DNA of 64,000 nt, from the NCBI GenBank assembly GCA_963716925.1, contig CAVQUX010000025.1:558001-622000 (forward strand), read 5' to 3'. The notes under the pieces are model-generated. The model searched no databases. It saw only the letters and a list, made by a program, of their open reading frames with translations, and was not told the DNA's origin. The number at the start of each line of letters is the position of its first letter. Position 1 is the stretch's first letter. This DNA is from DAISKN01 sp963716925. GTDB lineage: Bacteria; Acidobacteriota; Vicinamibacteria; Marinacidobacterales; SMYC01. A program made the position numbers and the translations under genes. Below are positions 1 through 7,901 of this stretch, one piece after another.

Positions 1-969
1 GACGACGTCGTCGTCCGGAACCGGGTGAGCTCGATCTGCGGGTCGGACCTCCATGTCTATCTCGGGCGGGAGACGGGGATCGAGCCGGGAACGGTCATGG
101 GCCACGAGTTTCTCGGCGAGGTCGTCGAGGTCGGAAAGGGAGTCCGGGGGCTGAAAGCGGGCGACCTCGTGGTCTCGCCGTTCACGACCAGCTGCGGAGC
201 CTGCTTCTACTGCCGAAAGGACCTCACCTGCCGATGCGAGAAAGGCCAGCTCTTCGGGTGGGTCGAGAAGGGCCGCGGCCTCGAGGGCGCCCAGGCGGAG
301 TACGTGCGGGTCCCTCTCGCCGATTCGACTCTGGTGAAGCTCCCTCCCGACGTGGACGTGGAGACGGCTCTGTTCCTCGGGGACATCCTCGCGACCGGTT
401 TCTTCTGCGCCGACATGGCGGAGGCGGGGCCCGAGGGCGTCTACGCCGTTGTCGGCTGCGGTCCCGTGGGTCTCTTCGCCGTTCTCGGGGCCCTCGACCG
501 GGGAGCGGAGCGGGTCTTCGCCGTCGATGTCGTCCCGGAGCGGCTCGCCCTCGCCGGGAGATTTGGAGCGGCACCCATCGACGCTCGCGAGACCGATCCT
601 CGCGAGGTACTTCGAGCGGCAACGGAAGGCCGGGGAGCGGACGCGGTCCTCGAGGTGGTCGGAAGCCCGGAGGCGACGCGCCTGGCGTTCGACCTCGTCC
701 GTCCCGGCGGCATCGTCTCCGCCGTCGGTGTTCATACGGAGGCGCAGTTCGCGTTCTCGCCGGTCGAGGCCTACGACAAGAACCTCACCTACCGCGCCGG
801 CCGGTGTCCCGCGCGCCGATACATCGAGCGCCTCCTACCTCTCGTGAGGGAGAAAAAGTACGACTTCGCTTCGATCGTCTCCCACCGGCTTCCGCTTGCC
901 GAGGCCGTCCGCGGGTACTCCCTGTTCGAGCGAAAGCTCGAGGGATGTACGAAGGTGCTTCTTCGCTGA
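1..969 (+). CDS. Zinc-dependent alcohol dehydrogenase (MDR family), 5' end outside window
   Basis: Medium-chain dehydrogenase/reductase that would oxidise an alcohol or polyol with NAD(P). The reading frame is open from base 1, so the N-terminus lies upstream of the window. Visible are the catalytic-zinc residues in SICGSDLH and the GHE motif, the structural-zinc cysteine cluster CGACFYCRKDLTCRC, and the Rossmann glycine motif VGCGPVGLFA followed by an acidic FAVDV strand end. About 322 residues are present, which fits loss of only a few tens of N-terminal residues. The last 135 bases overlap the convergent gene at 835-1728. The substrate cannot be told from sequence; formaldehyde dehydrogenase-like and threonine dehydrogenase-like members look similar. 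Confidence 0.9.
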   Translation, partial: DDVVVRNRVSSICGSDLHVYLGRETGIEPGTVMGHEFLGEVVEVGKGVRGLKAGDLVVSPFTTSCGACFYCRKDLTCRCEKGQLFGWVEKGRGLEGAQAEYVRVPLADSTLVKLPPDVDVETALFLGDILATGFFCADMAEAGPEGVYAVVGCGPVGLFAVLGALDRGAERVFAVDVVPERLALAGRFGAAPIDARETDPREVLRAATEGRGADAVLEVVGSPEATRLAFDLVRPGGIVSAVGVHTEAQFAFSPVEAYDKNLTYRAGRCPARRYIERLLPLVREKKYDFASIVSHRLPLAEAVRGYSLFERKLEGCTKVLLR

Positions 970-1728
970 TAGACCGTGCTCTCGAATCGGGAGGAGCGTC
1001 GAAAGAAGCGATTCCCTCGGGACCGAATTCAGATAGGGCGCCACGATCCACCGTACGGCCGTGGGCACTCCGCGGCTGAGGCTCAGCGACTCGCACTCGA
1101 CGACGACGCCTCCTCGGACCTGCTGGAACCTCCAGTAGGAGTTGAGGCGCCAGAGAAACCCGCGATCCTCTCCCGGAGGCTTCTCTCTTTCGTCGCGGGT
1201 CCCGGCGTCCTCCAGCTCCGCGATCCGCGTGGCCCGGCTCGCGCTCGAGTAGCGCCCCGGACCATGACTCCGATACACGACCTCGTGCTTCGTCGCGTAG
1301 TGAACGGTCACGATCTTCTTTCGTCGAAGCTTCAGGAAGATCTCGAACCGGTCCCCATCGCGCGAGAGCAGCCGCGAGTCTTCGACGTCGTCGAAACGCT
1401 CGTCGTGCTCGTCGTACTCCTGCAGCCAGCGAACGAGATCCTGGACCTCGCCGTCGGGGACGAGCACCGCGCCCAGCCAGTGATGCGCCATGCCTCCGGG
1501 AATCTCGACTTCGACCGGGAGCCTCGTGGTGAAGACCTCTCCCGCCTCGAAGGCGCGGGAAACGCGATCTCTCTCGGCGGGGGGAAGAAAATCACTCGCG
1601 AGGAACCCGGTCGTCGAGGAAAGCTCTCGAGCGATGCGGGCCTCCGTGAGATCGACCACGCGGTTCCAGCCGGCGACGGTCCCTGCCTCAGGGGCAGCGA
1701 GAAGCAGCGCGATCGCGAGCATCTTCAT
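835..1728 (-). CDS. Secreted SRPBCC/START-like protein, copy 2
   Basis: Protein of 297 residues starting with a short hydrophobic segment (MKMLAIALLLAAPEAG) that looks like a signal peptide. The body resembles SRPBCC/START-type ligand-binding proteins that I associate with Acidobacteria; the fold assignment is by resemblance, not by search. It is a clear paralogue of the gene at 4274-5101: both share HHWxG, a VHYxTxHEVxYRSHG segment, a YWRF segment, VECES and NSVPRESL. The ATG overlaps the stop of the LolA-like gene (ATGA), so it is the last gene of the operon. Its C-terminus is longer than in the paralogue and runs 135 bases into the convergent dehydrogenase, which is unusual; an undetected indel near the 3' end could explain this. 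Confidence 0.75.
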   Translation of the reverse strand: MKMLAIALLLAAPEAGTVAGWNRVVDLTEARIARELSSTTGFLASDFLPPAERDRVSRAFEAGEVFTTRLPVEVEIPGGMAHHWLGAVLVPDGEVQDLVRWLQEYDEHDERFDDVEDSRLLSRDGDRFEIFLKLRRKKIVTVHYATKHEVVYRSHGPGRYSSASRATRIAELEDAGTRDEREKPPGEDRGFLWRLNSYWRFQQVRGGVVVECESLSLSRGVPTAVRWIVAPYLNSVPRESLLSTLLPIREHGLSAKKHLRTSLELSLEQGVPADGLGKRKPVGDDRSEVVLFLPHER

Positions 1729-2379
1729 TCGTCCCTCCCCCGCTCGATTCTCTCGACGCCTTCGGGAATGTCCACCTCGAAGACGCTTCTCCCGAGGGGA
1801 GCGTCGCGCTCGATGTCCGCGAGCGTCAGGGTGATCTCGCTGCGGTTCGCTTCGACGCATTTCTGCCGCACCGGAAGGAGGAGCGCAACGTCGATGAACA
1901 GATCGATCTCCTGACAGTAGACCGGGACTCCCGATTTCGCGCGGAACGTCAGATGGTGGACCTTCCGGCCCGCTGAGATCCTCTTCCCCGAGGTCGGAGG
2001 GGTCGTAGCTCTTCTCGAGCTCGCGAAACGACTCGGACGAGCCGGTGAGAAGACCAGGAAACAGTCCCTTGGTTCCCTGACCGTCTACTTTTCCCGAGAT
2101 CGCCTGCCGGATGCGAGGCTGGTACAGAACGTACTTCCCGTCCTTCACCAGCAGGATTCGCACCTCGGGCTCCCGGATCTCGAGGCGCATCTTTCCCGGC
2201 GCGAAATAGAGGAACCCCTTCTCGATGGGATCCTCGATGCCGAGCTGAGGATAGGACTTCACCTGTTCGACCCGGGCTTTCAGCGATTCGAGCCCGGACT
2301 GGGCGGCGCGCATCCGCTCGAGGATTTCCTGGGGCGAATGGATGAGGAGCGCTATGGAAAGGGCGGACGACAGCAGCAT
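1725..2379 (-). CDS. LolA-like periplasmic carrier protein, frameshifted
   Basis: Outer-membrane lipoprotein-sorting (LolA/LolB fold) family protein. The start reads MLLSSALSIALLIHSPQ, a short signal peptide, followed by ERMRAAQ, FLYFAPGKMRLE and KYVLYQP, typical of LolA-type half-barrels. The frame is lost near 1965-1985; in the next frame the protein continues as KVHHLTFRAKSG, CQEIDLFIDV and FEVDIPEGVERI and stops at 1725. The ATG overlaps the stop of the upstream ATPase gene (TGATG), and the stop overlaps the next ATG, so translation of all three is probably coupled. LolA proteins ferry lipoproteins or other lipids across the periplasm; here the cargo is unknown. The indel may be a sequencing error. 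Confidence 0.75.
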
Positions 2380-3080
2380 CAAGCCTCCTTTTCCCCGAGG
2401 ACGACGCCGTCCTTCATGAAGACCGTCCTCTCCGCAGCCGCCGCCACGTCGTGGTCGTGCGTGATGAGGACGATGGTCTGCGACAGCTCCCGGTGAATGG
2501 TCTGCATCATCGAGAGAACGTTCGCGGAGTTCTCCGAATCGAGGTTCCCGGTGGGCTCGTCCGCGAGGAGTATCGACGGCCCGTGGACCAGGGCTCTCGC
2601 GAGCGCGACCCGCTGCTGCTCCCCTCCCGAGAGCTCCGTCGGCCGGTGAAGGAGCTTCGTCGAGATGCCGAGCAGGTCGAGGAGCTCGAGTCGCCGCGAG
2701 CCGCTTTTCGAGTGCCCGTTGCCGGCGGACGAGATCCTCTCCTGGAGCCTCAGGTTTCCATCGACGGTCAATGCCGCGAACAGGTTGAACCTCTGGAAGA
2801 CGAAGCCGATCTTTCGCCGCCGGATCTCGGTGCGCTCCGCGTCCGAGAGCGTCCGGAGCTCCCTTCCCTCGATCCGGATGCTTCCCGAGGTCGGCGCCAG
2901 AAGCCCTCCGAGCGCGTGGAGCAGGGTCGATTTCCCGCATCCCGAAGGACCCATGATGGCGACGAACTCCCCCTTGTCGATCCTCAAGCTCGCGCCCCGG
3001 AGGGCGTGAACTTCGGTCTTTCCGACACGGTAGGTTTTTCTCACGGCTTCCGCCTCGAGCTGCGGCGCGAGGCTACTCAT
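2379..3080 (-). CDS. ABC transporter ATPase, LolD/MacB type
   Basis: Cytoplasmic ATPase of 233 residues that powers the FtsX-type permease encoded just upstream. Seen in order: Walker A GPSGCGKS, Q-loop region FVFQRFNLF, signature LSGGEQQRVALARAL, Walker B ILLADEPTGNLD, and the switch histidine in LITHD. The LSGGEQQR signature and DEPTGNLD are typical of the LolD/MacB/FtsE branch, which works with mechanotransmitting FtsX-like membrane proteins rather than classical importers. The start codon lies within the last 8 bases of the permease gene and the stop overlaps the ATG of the LolA-like gene, placing it in the middle of the operon. Confidence 0.93.
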   Translation of the reverse strand: MSSLAPQLEAEAVRKTYRVGKTEVHALRGASLRIDKGEFVAIMGPSGCGKSTLLHALGGLLAPTSGSIRIEGRELRTLSDAERTEIRRRKIGFVFQRFNLFAALTVDGNLRLQERISSAGNGHSKSGSRRLELLDLLGISTKLLHRPTELSGGEQQRVALARALVHGPSILLADEPTGNLDSENSANVLSMMQTIHRELSQTIVLITHDHDVAAAAERTVFMKDGVVLGEKEA

Positions 3081-4192
3081 ACGACAGCGCCTCCACAGGA
3101 TCCTGCTGGGCCGCCTTCAGCGCGGGATAGAGCGCCCCTGCCATTCCGCCCAGAATCGCGAGCGCGGCGGTCGCGGCCACCCACGAAGGAGCAAGCTCCA
3201 CGATGAGCGACGTCCGGGACATGATCGCCCACTTGAGGATGAGCGTGACCGCCCCTCCGAGGGCGATCCCCAGAAGAGAAAGCAGCAGGGCCTCGCCCTC
3301 GATCATCCAGAGGATGAAAGGCTTCGAGCCGCCCATCGATTTCAGAATGCCGATTTCCCGCGTCCTCTCGGTGACGGCGGTATAGAGAGAGAGGAAGATC
3401 GTGAGCCCGCTGATGGTGATCGAAAGGGCGATCACCAGGTTCAGGAATACCTCGAGGCTCGGGATGCCCTGGGCCCACATCCCCGGAATGTCGCGGGTGA
3501 ACACGATCTGATTTCCGGGAAACCTGAAGTCGATCGCCTTCGCGATCTCTTCTGGGGAGGCGCCGGAGGCGACCTTCACCAGAATCCAGGAGCAGCGTTC
3601 GGGAGCTCCGAGAAGAGACTGCATCGAGGCGAGCGGCATCTTCACCCGCGCTCCGACCTCGGGCTCGTAGACCCCCACCACTTCGAATTTCGCTCCGAGG
3701 AGCTCGAACTGCGCCCCCAGCCGGGTCTCGGGATCGCGGGCCCTCTGCGCGTCCACGAGGATCTCTCCGTCGCCTTTTGGAACGCGGCCGCGGACGACTC
3801 GAATCCCGGTCACGTCGGGGTAGCTCGCCAGGGACCCGTCGGGCTCGAAGGCAACCCCCTCGATGAGCTCGAAGCCGATCCCGCGCGCGCCGCTCCTCAC
3901 GTAGCGCGCGACGGGGGTTGCTGCCGCCACACCCGGGCATTTCGACGATGGCGCGGGCGTAGGCGACGGGAAGGGTGAGAGGCGCCGTGGTGACGCCGGC
4001 GCCGAGCCCGCTCGGCGGAAGGAAGAGAAGCTCCGCGGCGAGGTTACCCTCTCTCTTCCCGGAGCTCGCGAGCATTCCTCGCGCGAGTCCGACGGTCACG
4101 AGAATGAGCACGACCCCGAGTGCCGTCCCGAAGATGCTCGAGGCGCTCCGCACGGGTCGCGCCCGGAGATTGGCAAATACGAGCTCGTCCAT
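3073..4192 (-). CDS. FtsX-type ABC permease (LolC/MacB-like), frameshifted
   Basis: Membrane subunit partnered with the adjacent ATPase. The N-terminus (MDELVFANLRARPVRS) leads into a transmembrane segment around residues 17-40, then a large extracytoplasmic MacB-like domain (RGRVPKGDGEILVD, LGAQFELLG), and three C-terminal membrane segments including ITISGLTIFLSLYTAV and the motif REIGILKSMGGS, characteristic of FtsX/LolCE proteins. The frame changes near 3930 within MPGCGGS: the first part reads in the frame that starts at 4192, the remainder in the frame that ends at 3073. One inserted base in the GGG/TGT stretch would explain it. It lies 81 bases downstream of the SRPBCC-like gene at 4274-5101, on the same strand. 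Confidence 0.85.
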
Positions 4193-4273
4193 GCCTGGCG
4201 GTTACTGCAACTCCCGTTCCAGGCGCGATCGGAAAAATTTACCGCGAATTCGGAAGGGAAACGAGGGGCGAGA

Positions 4274-5101
4274 CTATCGCTTCGGTTCGGACCTATCGCT
4301 TTGGATAGGCTTCACGTGCTCCCGGATGGGCGCCAAGGCGCTCTCGAGCGACTCCCGCGGCACCGAATTGATGATCCGGCGGACGAGCCCCTCCACCCCG
4401 GGCGGCAGGTCCCGGCTCAAGCTCACCGACTCGCACTCGACGAAAGTTCCACCCTTGCGCTCCTCGAAGCGCCAGTAGGAGTGGAGCCGATAGAGGTAGC
4501 CACTGTCCTCGTCCGGGGGCAGTTCCCTCTCTTTCGCGCTCCCCGCCTCGTCGATCTGACGGATCCGGGTCGCGACGCTGCGGGAAGAGGCACGTTTCTC
4601 GCCGTGGCTGCGGTACGTCACCTCGTGCTCGGTGTTGTAGTGAACGGTCTGGATCTTCGTTCGTTTCAGTCGCAGGAAGACACGATAGGTCTCGCCGCTC
4701 CGCTCGATGAGGCGCGAGGCCTCGACGTCAGGGTAGAACTTCTCGCGGCCTTCGTAGTTCTTGACCCAGGAGAGGACGGAGTCCAGGTTCACGCCAGGAA
4801 GGGAGATCACTCCGTACCAGTGATGGATCAAGACTCCCGGTGTCTGGATCGGCTTCGACTCTTCGCTCAGGGTCTTGCGCTCGAGGATGCAGATCTCTCC
4901 CTTGCGGATCCTCTCTTCGCAGCGGGCTCTGACCGACGCCTCGAGGAAGTCGAGCAGCAGGAACTTCGAGCCCCCCTCCAGCTCGGATTCGATTCGGGAC
5001 TCGGTGAGAGCGACGTAGTGGTCCCACGCTCTCAGGCCGTCGGGATCCACCTCGGATGCGGCGAGCGCGAGGAAGGCCGGGAGGAGGCCTAGACCAAGCA
5101 T
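4274..5101 (-). CDS. Secreted SRPBCC/START-like protein, copy 1
   Basis: First gene of the minus-strand operon, 275 residues. An N-terminal hydrophobic stretch (MLGLGLLPAFLALAAS) looks like a signal peptide, so the protein should act in the periplasm. The body resembles SRPBCC/START-like ligand-binding proteins and is paralogous to the protein at 835-1728, sharing VHYNTEHEVTYRSHG, LHSYWRFEE, VECESVSLSRD and NSVPRESLES. START-fold proteins usually hold a hydrophobic ligand in a deep cavity; with a LolA-like carrier and a LolCDE-type ABC pair in the same operon, a role in lipid or lipoprotein handling is plausible but inferred. A palindrome lies about 30 bases upstream of the start. Confidence 0.75.
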   Translation of the reverse strand: MLGLGLLPAFLALAASEVDPDGLRAWDHYVALTESRIESELEGGSKFLLLDFLEASVRARCEERIRKGEICILERKTLSEESKPIQTPGVLIHHWYGVISLPGVNLDSVLSWVKNYEGREKFYPDVEASRLIERSGETYRVFLRLKRTKIQTVHYNTEHEVTYRSHGEKRASSRSVATRIRQIDEAGSAKERELPPDEDSGYLYRLHSYWRFEERKGGTFVECESVSLSRDLPPGVEGLVRRIINSVPRESLESALAPIREHVKPIQSDRSEPKR

Positions 5102-5131
5102 ATCCAGAAGTTACTACAGAACGCAGAAGAG

Positions 5132-5145
5132 CTTGAAGATTCAAG
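5132..5145. promoter_or_regulatory. Perfect inverted repeat, possible operator
   Basis: CTTGAA-GA-TTCAAG: a perfect 6-base inverted repeat with a 2-base centre, 30 bases upstream of the minus-strand start at 5101. The position suits an operator for the SRPBCC/LolA/FtsX operon. No regulator gene can be linked to it from the window. Confidence 0.4.
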
Positions 5146-5453
5146 CCTGACTCTTCGAGGCCCGACGATTGAGAGTCCGAGAATTCCGAGAAATCCGAGT
5201 CTAGGAGAAGGATCCGTTGATTCGAGCGGCGTTCCGCCTATCCTGTTTCGTCACATCGCCCACGCCCTCCCAGCCGGGAATGACACGTGACCTTCTTCAC
5301 TATGGATCCGAATACTCCGCCTGCGTTGCGACTTTACGTTCCGTCGCCATCGAGCTTTACAAAGACGGCGCCTGACCGCATTATCCCGCTTTGAGGGCCC
5401 CGCACGATAAGAAGTAGGCGGACGGAAAGAGCAGTTCACGCCGCGAGTCCACC
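5146..5453. other. Intergenic region with a 9-base periodic repeat
   Basis: Between the divergent genes at 5101 (minus) and 5454 (plus) I see no convincing gene. It holds three copies of TCCGAG spaced exactly 9 bases apart at 5176, 5185 and 5194. Base composition is less GC-rich than the surrounding genes. Promoters for both flanking genes should lie in this stretch, but no strong -35/-10 pair was identified. Confidence 0.5.
5176..5202. repeat. Three 9-base direct repeats (TCCGAGNNN)
   Basis: TCCGAGAAT, TCCGAGAAA and TCCGAGTCT in direct succession. Could be a weak microsatellite or a regulator site; nothing more can be said. Confidence 0.5.
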
Positions 5454-6086
5454 ATGACCAAACCTGCGCTACGCAGAGCCGTCGAGCTCGCGGAAGAAGA
5501 CATCGGCAGCCTCACCTGGGATCCGACTCACAACTCCGACCTGCTGTCGGTCGCTGCTGATCGACGCTGCGTGGAATGGGGACCGCGCAAGGACACATAC
5601 GAAGGCCTTTACCCGCCCGCGTGGGTTCCAATCAGGAGCGAGGCCCATTTGCACAGCGGGCTCTTCACCTGGGATTTCACCGTCGACGAACTGGCGCGCG
5701 GCCAGCTTGGCATCGGCTTCATGCTGCAGTGGGATCAAGGACTCGACTGGGGATTCTTCGGATACCTCGGTGCCGGGACGACGGCGTGGGCGTACGACCC
5801 TTCGACGGGCGACGTCGTCACGGAGACCAGATCAATCGCCGGCGGTCTGCCGGCCTTTGCCGATACCGGTCGGGGCGTCGTTTCGGTGCAGCTCGAACTT
5901 CCGCGCAAGCGCGCAGGAGCCGGGACATTCATCGTCAAAGGAATCAGTTCGCCTCCGGTCGCGTTGCCTGCGGGCGCGGTCGTCGTGCCAGCAGCCTGCC
6001 TCTTACGCGAGGGGCAACGAGTGCGACTTGGCGACCTCTCCCGGATCCCGATCGCAGAGCCAGCGCCCAAGAGCTTCTGGCAATGA
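5454..6086 (+). CDS. Hypothetical protein, 210 aa
   Basis: I do not recognise this protein. The 210 residues have no signal peptide or membrane segment. The middle is rich in Trp, Gly and aromatic residues (WDFTVDEL, FMLQWDQGLDWGFFGYLG), which suggests a beta-rich globular or carbohydrate-binding-like fold; this is only an impression. The ATG at 5454 is the first start in the frame after a long non-coding stretch. It opens an accessory stretch on the plus strand and is followed after 230 bases by a membrane protein. The frame is open without interruption and codon use looks coding, but no conserved motif supports a function. Confidence 0.5.
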   Translation: MTKPALRRAVELAEEDIGSLTWDPTHNSDLLSVAADRRCVEWGPRKDTYEGLYPPAWVPIRSEAHLHSGLFTWDFTVDELARGQLGIGFMLQWDQGLDWGFFGYLGAGTTAWAYDPSTGDVVTETRSIAGGLPAFADTGRGVVSVQLELPRKRAGAGTFIVKGISSPPVALPAGAVVVPAACLLREGQRVRLGDLSRIPIAEPAPKSFWQ

Positions 6087-6316
6087 TTGCTCGGCGGATG
6101 AAGAACGTTGGTCTGCTGCCGCCTGACTTCAGCGGAGGAGACCATCCCATCAGCCTGGAGCAGATGGCTCATCGCCTTCGATAAGACATGAGACACTTGG
6201 AACAAGAGCATGGTCTTCGTGAGCGGCCTGGCCGTGCCGCTGCTCGAGCCGCGGACTAACAGGAGGAGCGACCAACGCCGAATCGTGGCCTCTGGGTAGG
6301 GAGTGGGATCGCGGGG

Positions 6317-6901
6317 GTGGTGGCCGTGGCCTGCTACATTCTTGCCATTGCGGTCCCCTGGCCCGAGACGCAGCTGGGTACGTCGACCGCGCTGGTCGTT
6401 GTCAGCGCGTGGCCCATCCTGAGCATCGTTTACAGCTACGGTCTCTATAGCTTCGTCGCGGCGGAGAGTGATGGCGCCGCCAACCGCCTCGCCTTCGTGT
6501 TTGCGGTCACAGCGTTCAGCACGGTCCTGGGAATGATCGTCGTTCAGCTGGCTGTCGGTGCTGGGATCGGCGAGATCACCACGGGACTCGACGAGTCGAC
6601 GACCAAGGCGCTGCGGCGGGGGCTGCGCATGATTGACATGGGGCTCGATGTGGCTTGGGACATGCTGATCGGGACCGCCCTGATCCTCTCGGGCACAGCG
6701 ATGCGGCGACGCAGCGGGCTCGGGCCTGCATGGGCGATTCCCTCGGTGATACTTGGCGTGGCCCTGATCGTCCTCAACGCCGCGACTTTCCCCTGGCCAC
6801 CAGGAGACCGCGGACTGATCGACATTGGCCCGTTCGTCGGCGTATTCGTGATGGCCCTCGCCGCACGTTTGGCGATTCTCGGGAGGCGCGCTCCAGGTTA
6901 G
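6317..6901 (+). CDS. Small multi-pass membrane protein
   Basis: Protein of 194 residues with about five or six hydrophobic segments: VAVACYILAIAV, VVVSAWPILSIVYSYGLYSFV, LAFVFAVTAFSTVLGMIVV, a segment around MLIGTALILSG, AIPSVILGVALIVLNAA and FVGVFVMALAARLAIL. It is probably an inner-membrane protein; DUF4386-like proteins have a similar look, but I cannot confirm this. The annotated start is a GTG. An AGGAGG sequence sits at 6261-6266 with an open frame running on from there but without a standard start codon, so the true N-terminus could be 10-15 residues longer, or a base may be missing. The gene lies among unrecognised genes. Confidence 0.55.
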   Translation: MVAVACYILAIAVPWPETQLGTSTALVVVSAWPILSIVYSYGLYSFVAAESDGAANRLAFVFAVTAFSTVLGMIVVQLAVGAGIGEITTGLDESTTKALRRGLRMIDMGLDVAWDMLIGTALILSGTAMRRRSGLGPAWAIPSVILGVALIVLNAATFPWPPGDRGLIDIGPFVGVFVMALAARLAILGRRAPG

Positions 6902-7025
6902 GAGAGCAATGCGAGGCGACGGGCGCCAATTCGAGACCGCTAGCCGTGAGGCGGACGGGTCGGCGGGTTGCCCTTGTTGGCTTTGTGTATTCAATCAGAG
7001 AGTTTCCTGCTGCGAAGCACATGAC

Positions 7026-7436
7026 ATGCTTGACGAGAAGGATGAGACCCATCGTCGCCCGCTGCTTTCTTTGATCGCTCTCGGATGCCTGCTGAGCGTC
7101 GCGCCCACGGCTCAACCGCAGGCGACTGGTGAGCTCGATGCCGCCGTCGGCTGCGTCATCGCGGCCTGGAACGCGTACGACGCCGATGCGGCCCGGCGGT
7201 GCTACGACGAGTCCGCCGTCGCCTTGTGGAGTGGCGAACGGCACGCGATCGACTGGGAGTTCGAACGGCGGCTTCGCGAGTTCGACGCCGCGGCGCGTTC
7301 CCGGTTCCGCTTCGAGATCCTCGAGGCCCGGCATCCCAACGTGGAGTTCACGCTGTACGAGACGAACCAGCTACTCGACGCGCTGGGGCTGGAGCGCGTG
7401 ACGGCCCGCTGGCGCTACACCGTTCGCGGCCTATGA
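7026..7436 (+). CDS. Small secreted NTF2/SnoaL-like protein
   Basis: Protein of about 136 residues. From the ATG at 7026 it starts with charged residues (MLDEKDETHRR) followed by a hydrophobic stretch (PLLSLIALGCLLSVAP), compatible with a signal peptide. The mature part (AVGCVIAAWNAYDADAARRCYDESAVALW) is typical of NTF2-like/SnoaL or DUF4440 folds, with the pattern of a helix carrying WNAYDAD. Such proteins bind or isomerise small molecules, but no catalytic residues can be assigned. The stop overlaps the ATG of the next gene as ATGA. An in-frame upstream start at 6909 exists but would place the hydrophobic segment far from the N-terminus. Confidence 0.5.
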   Translation: MLDEKDETHRRPLLSLIALGCLLSVAPTAQPQATGELDAAVGCVIAAWNAYDADAARRCYDESAVALWSGERHAIDWEFERRLREFDAAARSRFRFEILEARHPNVEFTLYETNQLLDALGLERVTARWRYTVRGL

Positions 7437-7901
7437 AGATCCGAGCGGTCAAGCCGAACAATCGACGAAGGGCGTTCGAGGTGAAACTGCAATCGAGAAC
7501 GTTGTCCTTCCCGTACATCAAGGCGGAGCCGCGTCCGACAGCCGATGACGCCGTGCAACGTGGTGCGCGTAGACAAGGAACTCGGTCGAGAAGCGTTCGT
7601 CTACACTCTCGAATCGGGAGCAGAGGGGACGATTCACGTCGACCAGGTGCTGGAGTACAACCAAGACCCGGGGTATCTGAGGGACCTCCTGCTTTATAGA
7701 TTGACGCTAGAGGCTCAAAAAAGGGTCGAGGAGAGCTCGCTGTCCAAGAGAGAGATCATTCGCCGTCTGGGCACTTCACCGGCTCAGCTCTATCGCCTGC
7801 TGGATCAGACGAACTATCGCAAGTCAGTGGACCAGGTTCTCAATCTATTGCACGTTCTCGAATGCGACGTTGAGCTGGTTGTAAAGTCGAAAAGCGCTTG
7901 A
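7433..7901 (+). CDS. Helix-turn-helix protein, frameshifted
   Basis: The N-terminal part (MKIRAVKPNNRRRAFEV, SFPYIKAEPRPTADD) reads in the frame that starts at 7433; near 7550 it passes to another frame and continues VVRVDKELGREAFVY, GTIHVDQVLEYNQDP, LTLEAQKRVEES and the HTH-like segment SKREIIRRLGTSPAQLYRLL. I recall related proteins of similar length with the same two halves joined, so the shift is probably a sequencing error or a recent mutation. It resembles XRE/antitoxin-like regulators with an N-terminal beta domain, but no toxin is adjacent. The start overlaps the stop of the NTF2-like gene. A role in DNA binding is inferred only from the C-terminal segment. Confidence 0.55.

Noticed and set aside
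835..2940. A single 701-codon minus-strand protein spanning ATPase antisense, LolA-like and SRPBCC-like genes
   Set aside because: It is a chance concatenation: the first part is antisense to the ATPase codons in another frame, and the LolA-like part only joins because of the frameshift.
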